DNA of 28,085 bases from Streptosporangiaceae bacterium (GTDB taxonomy: Bacteria; Actinomycetota; Actinomycetes; Streptosporangiales; Streptosporangiaceae). A program made the translations under genes and the position numbers. Positions 28,048-28,085 of this stretch are shown one piece after another. The notes under the pieces were generated by a model. It was not told the origin of the DNA and made no database searches. It saw only the letters and a program-made list of their open reading frames with translations. Position 1 is the stretch's first letter. Every line of letters starts with the position of its first letter. The DNA is taken from assembly GCA_025934635.1 (NCBI GenBank), contig JAICWX010000083.1, positions 1 through 28,085 of the forward strand, in the 5' to 3' direction.

Positions 28048-28085
28048 GCACGGGCGCTCTGAGCACGGGCGCTCTGAGCACGGGC
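28045..28085 (+). repeat. 15-bp tandem repeat beginning at the stop codon, running off the window
   Basis: TGAGCACGGGCGCTC occurs at 28045-28059 and 28060-28074 and begins again at 28075. The first TGA is the stop codon of the peptidoglycan-binding protein. The number of copies is unknown because the window ends. Confidence 0.85.

Overview
The window comes from a high-GC Gram-positive actinobacterium, most likely a filamentous actinomycete. Signs of this are strong G/C preference at third codon positions, many GTG starts, ATGA/GTGA stop-start overlaps, and typical actinobacterial families: DUF1707, PspC, DUF3618, XRE-DUF5753 with DUF397 and an RsbW-like ATPase, and a sugar ABC operon without its own ATPase. 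No rRNA, tRNA, CRISPR array, transposase or phage structural gene was seen.

Layout. 1-1456: the tail of a membrane transporter, a GntR/UTRA regulator, then an odd repetitive Pro/Cys protein. 1565-6672: an envelope-stress block. A PspC/DUF1707 pair diverges from a PspC-type sensor kinase and NarL-type response regulator, with palindromic TCAGGG/CCCTGA sites between them; behind it is a DUF3618, holin-like and Ala-rich membrane-protein operon. 6855-11383: a five-gene operon of an FtsK/EccC-like ATPase and four small helical proteins, two of them WXG100-like in appearance. 11340-12963: a WhiJ/AbaA-type developmental regulator set. 13045-14097: a coiled-coil protein resembling the N-terminal part of some Mrr-type proteins. 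14128-21067: a rhamnoside-type uptake and hydrolysis operon (two permeases, a frameshifted solute-binding lipoprotein, a GH78 rhamnosidase) with a divergent AraC regulator and ATGAAC repeats between them. 20970-21764: a PAP2 phosphatase.

21794-26095 holds the most unusual set. It contains a response regulator with two tandem LuxR DNA-binding domains, a 537-bp AT-richer non-coding stretch, a 131-residue peptide with a short leader-like N-terminus followed by ten His, Cys-Pro-rich, Asp-His-Gly and Thr-Pro-Pro-Ile-Lys repeats, and a membrane protein that joins a PqqD-like domain, an M50 zinc-protease core and a discoidin-like C-terminus. A PqqD-like domain beside a leader-bearing repetitive peptide suggests a peptide-maturation or export cassette, possibly for a metal-binding peptide. 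This is inference.

26376-28085 carries an alpha/beta hydrolase, a 505-bp repeat-rich gap and a two-domain peptidoglycan-binding protein. Function calls rest on motif recognition only; no database search was run.
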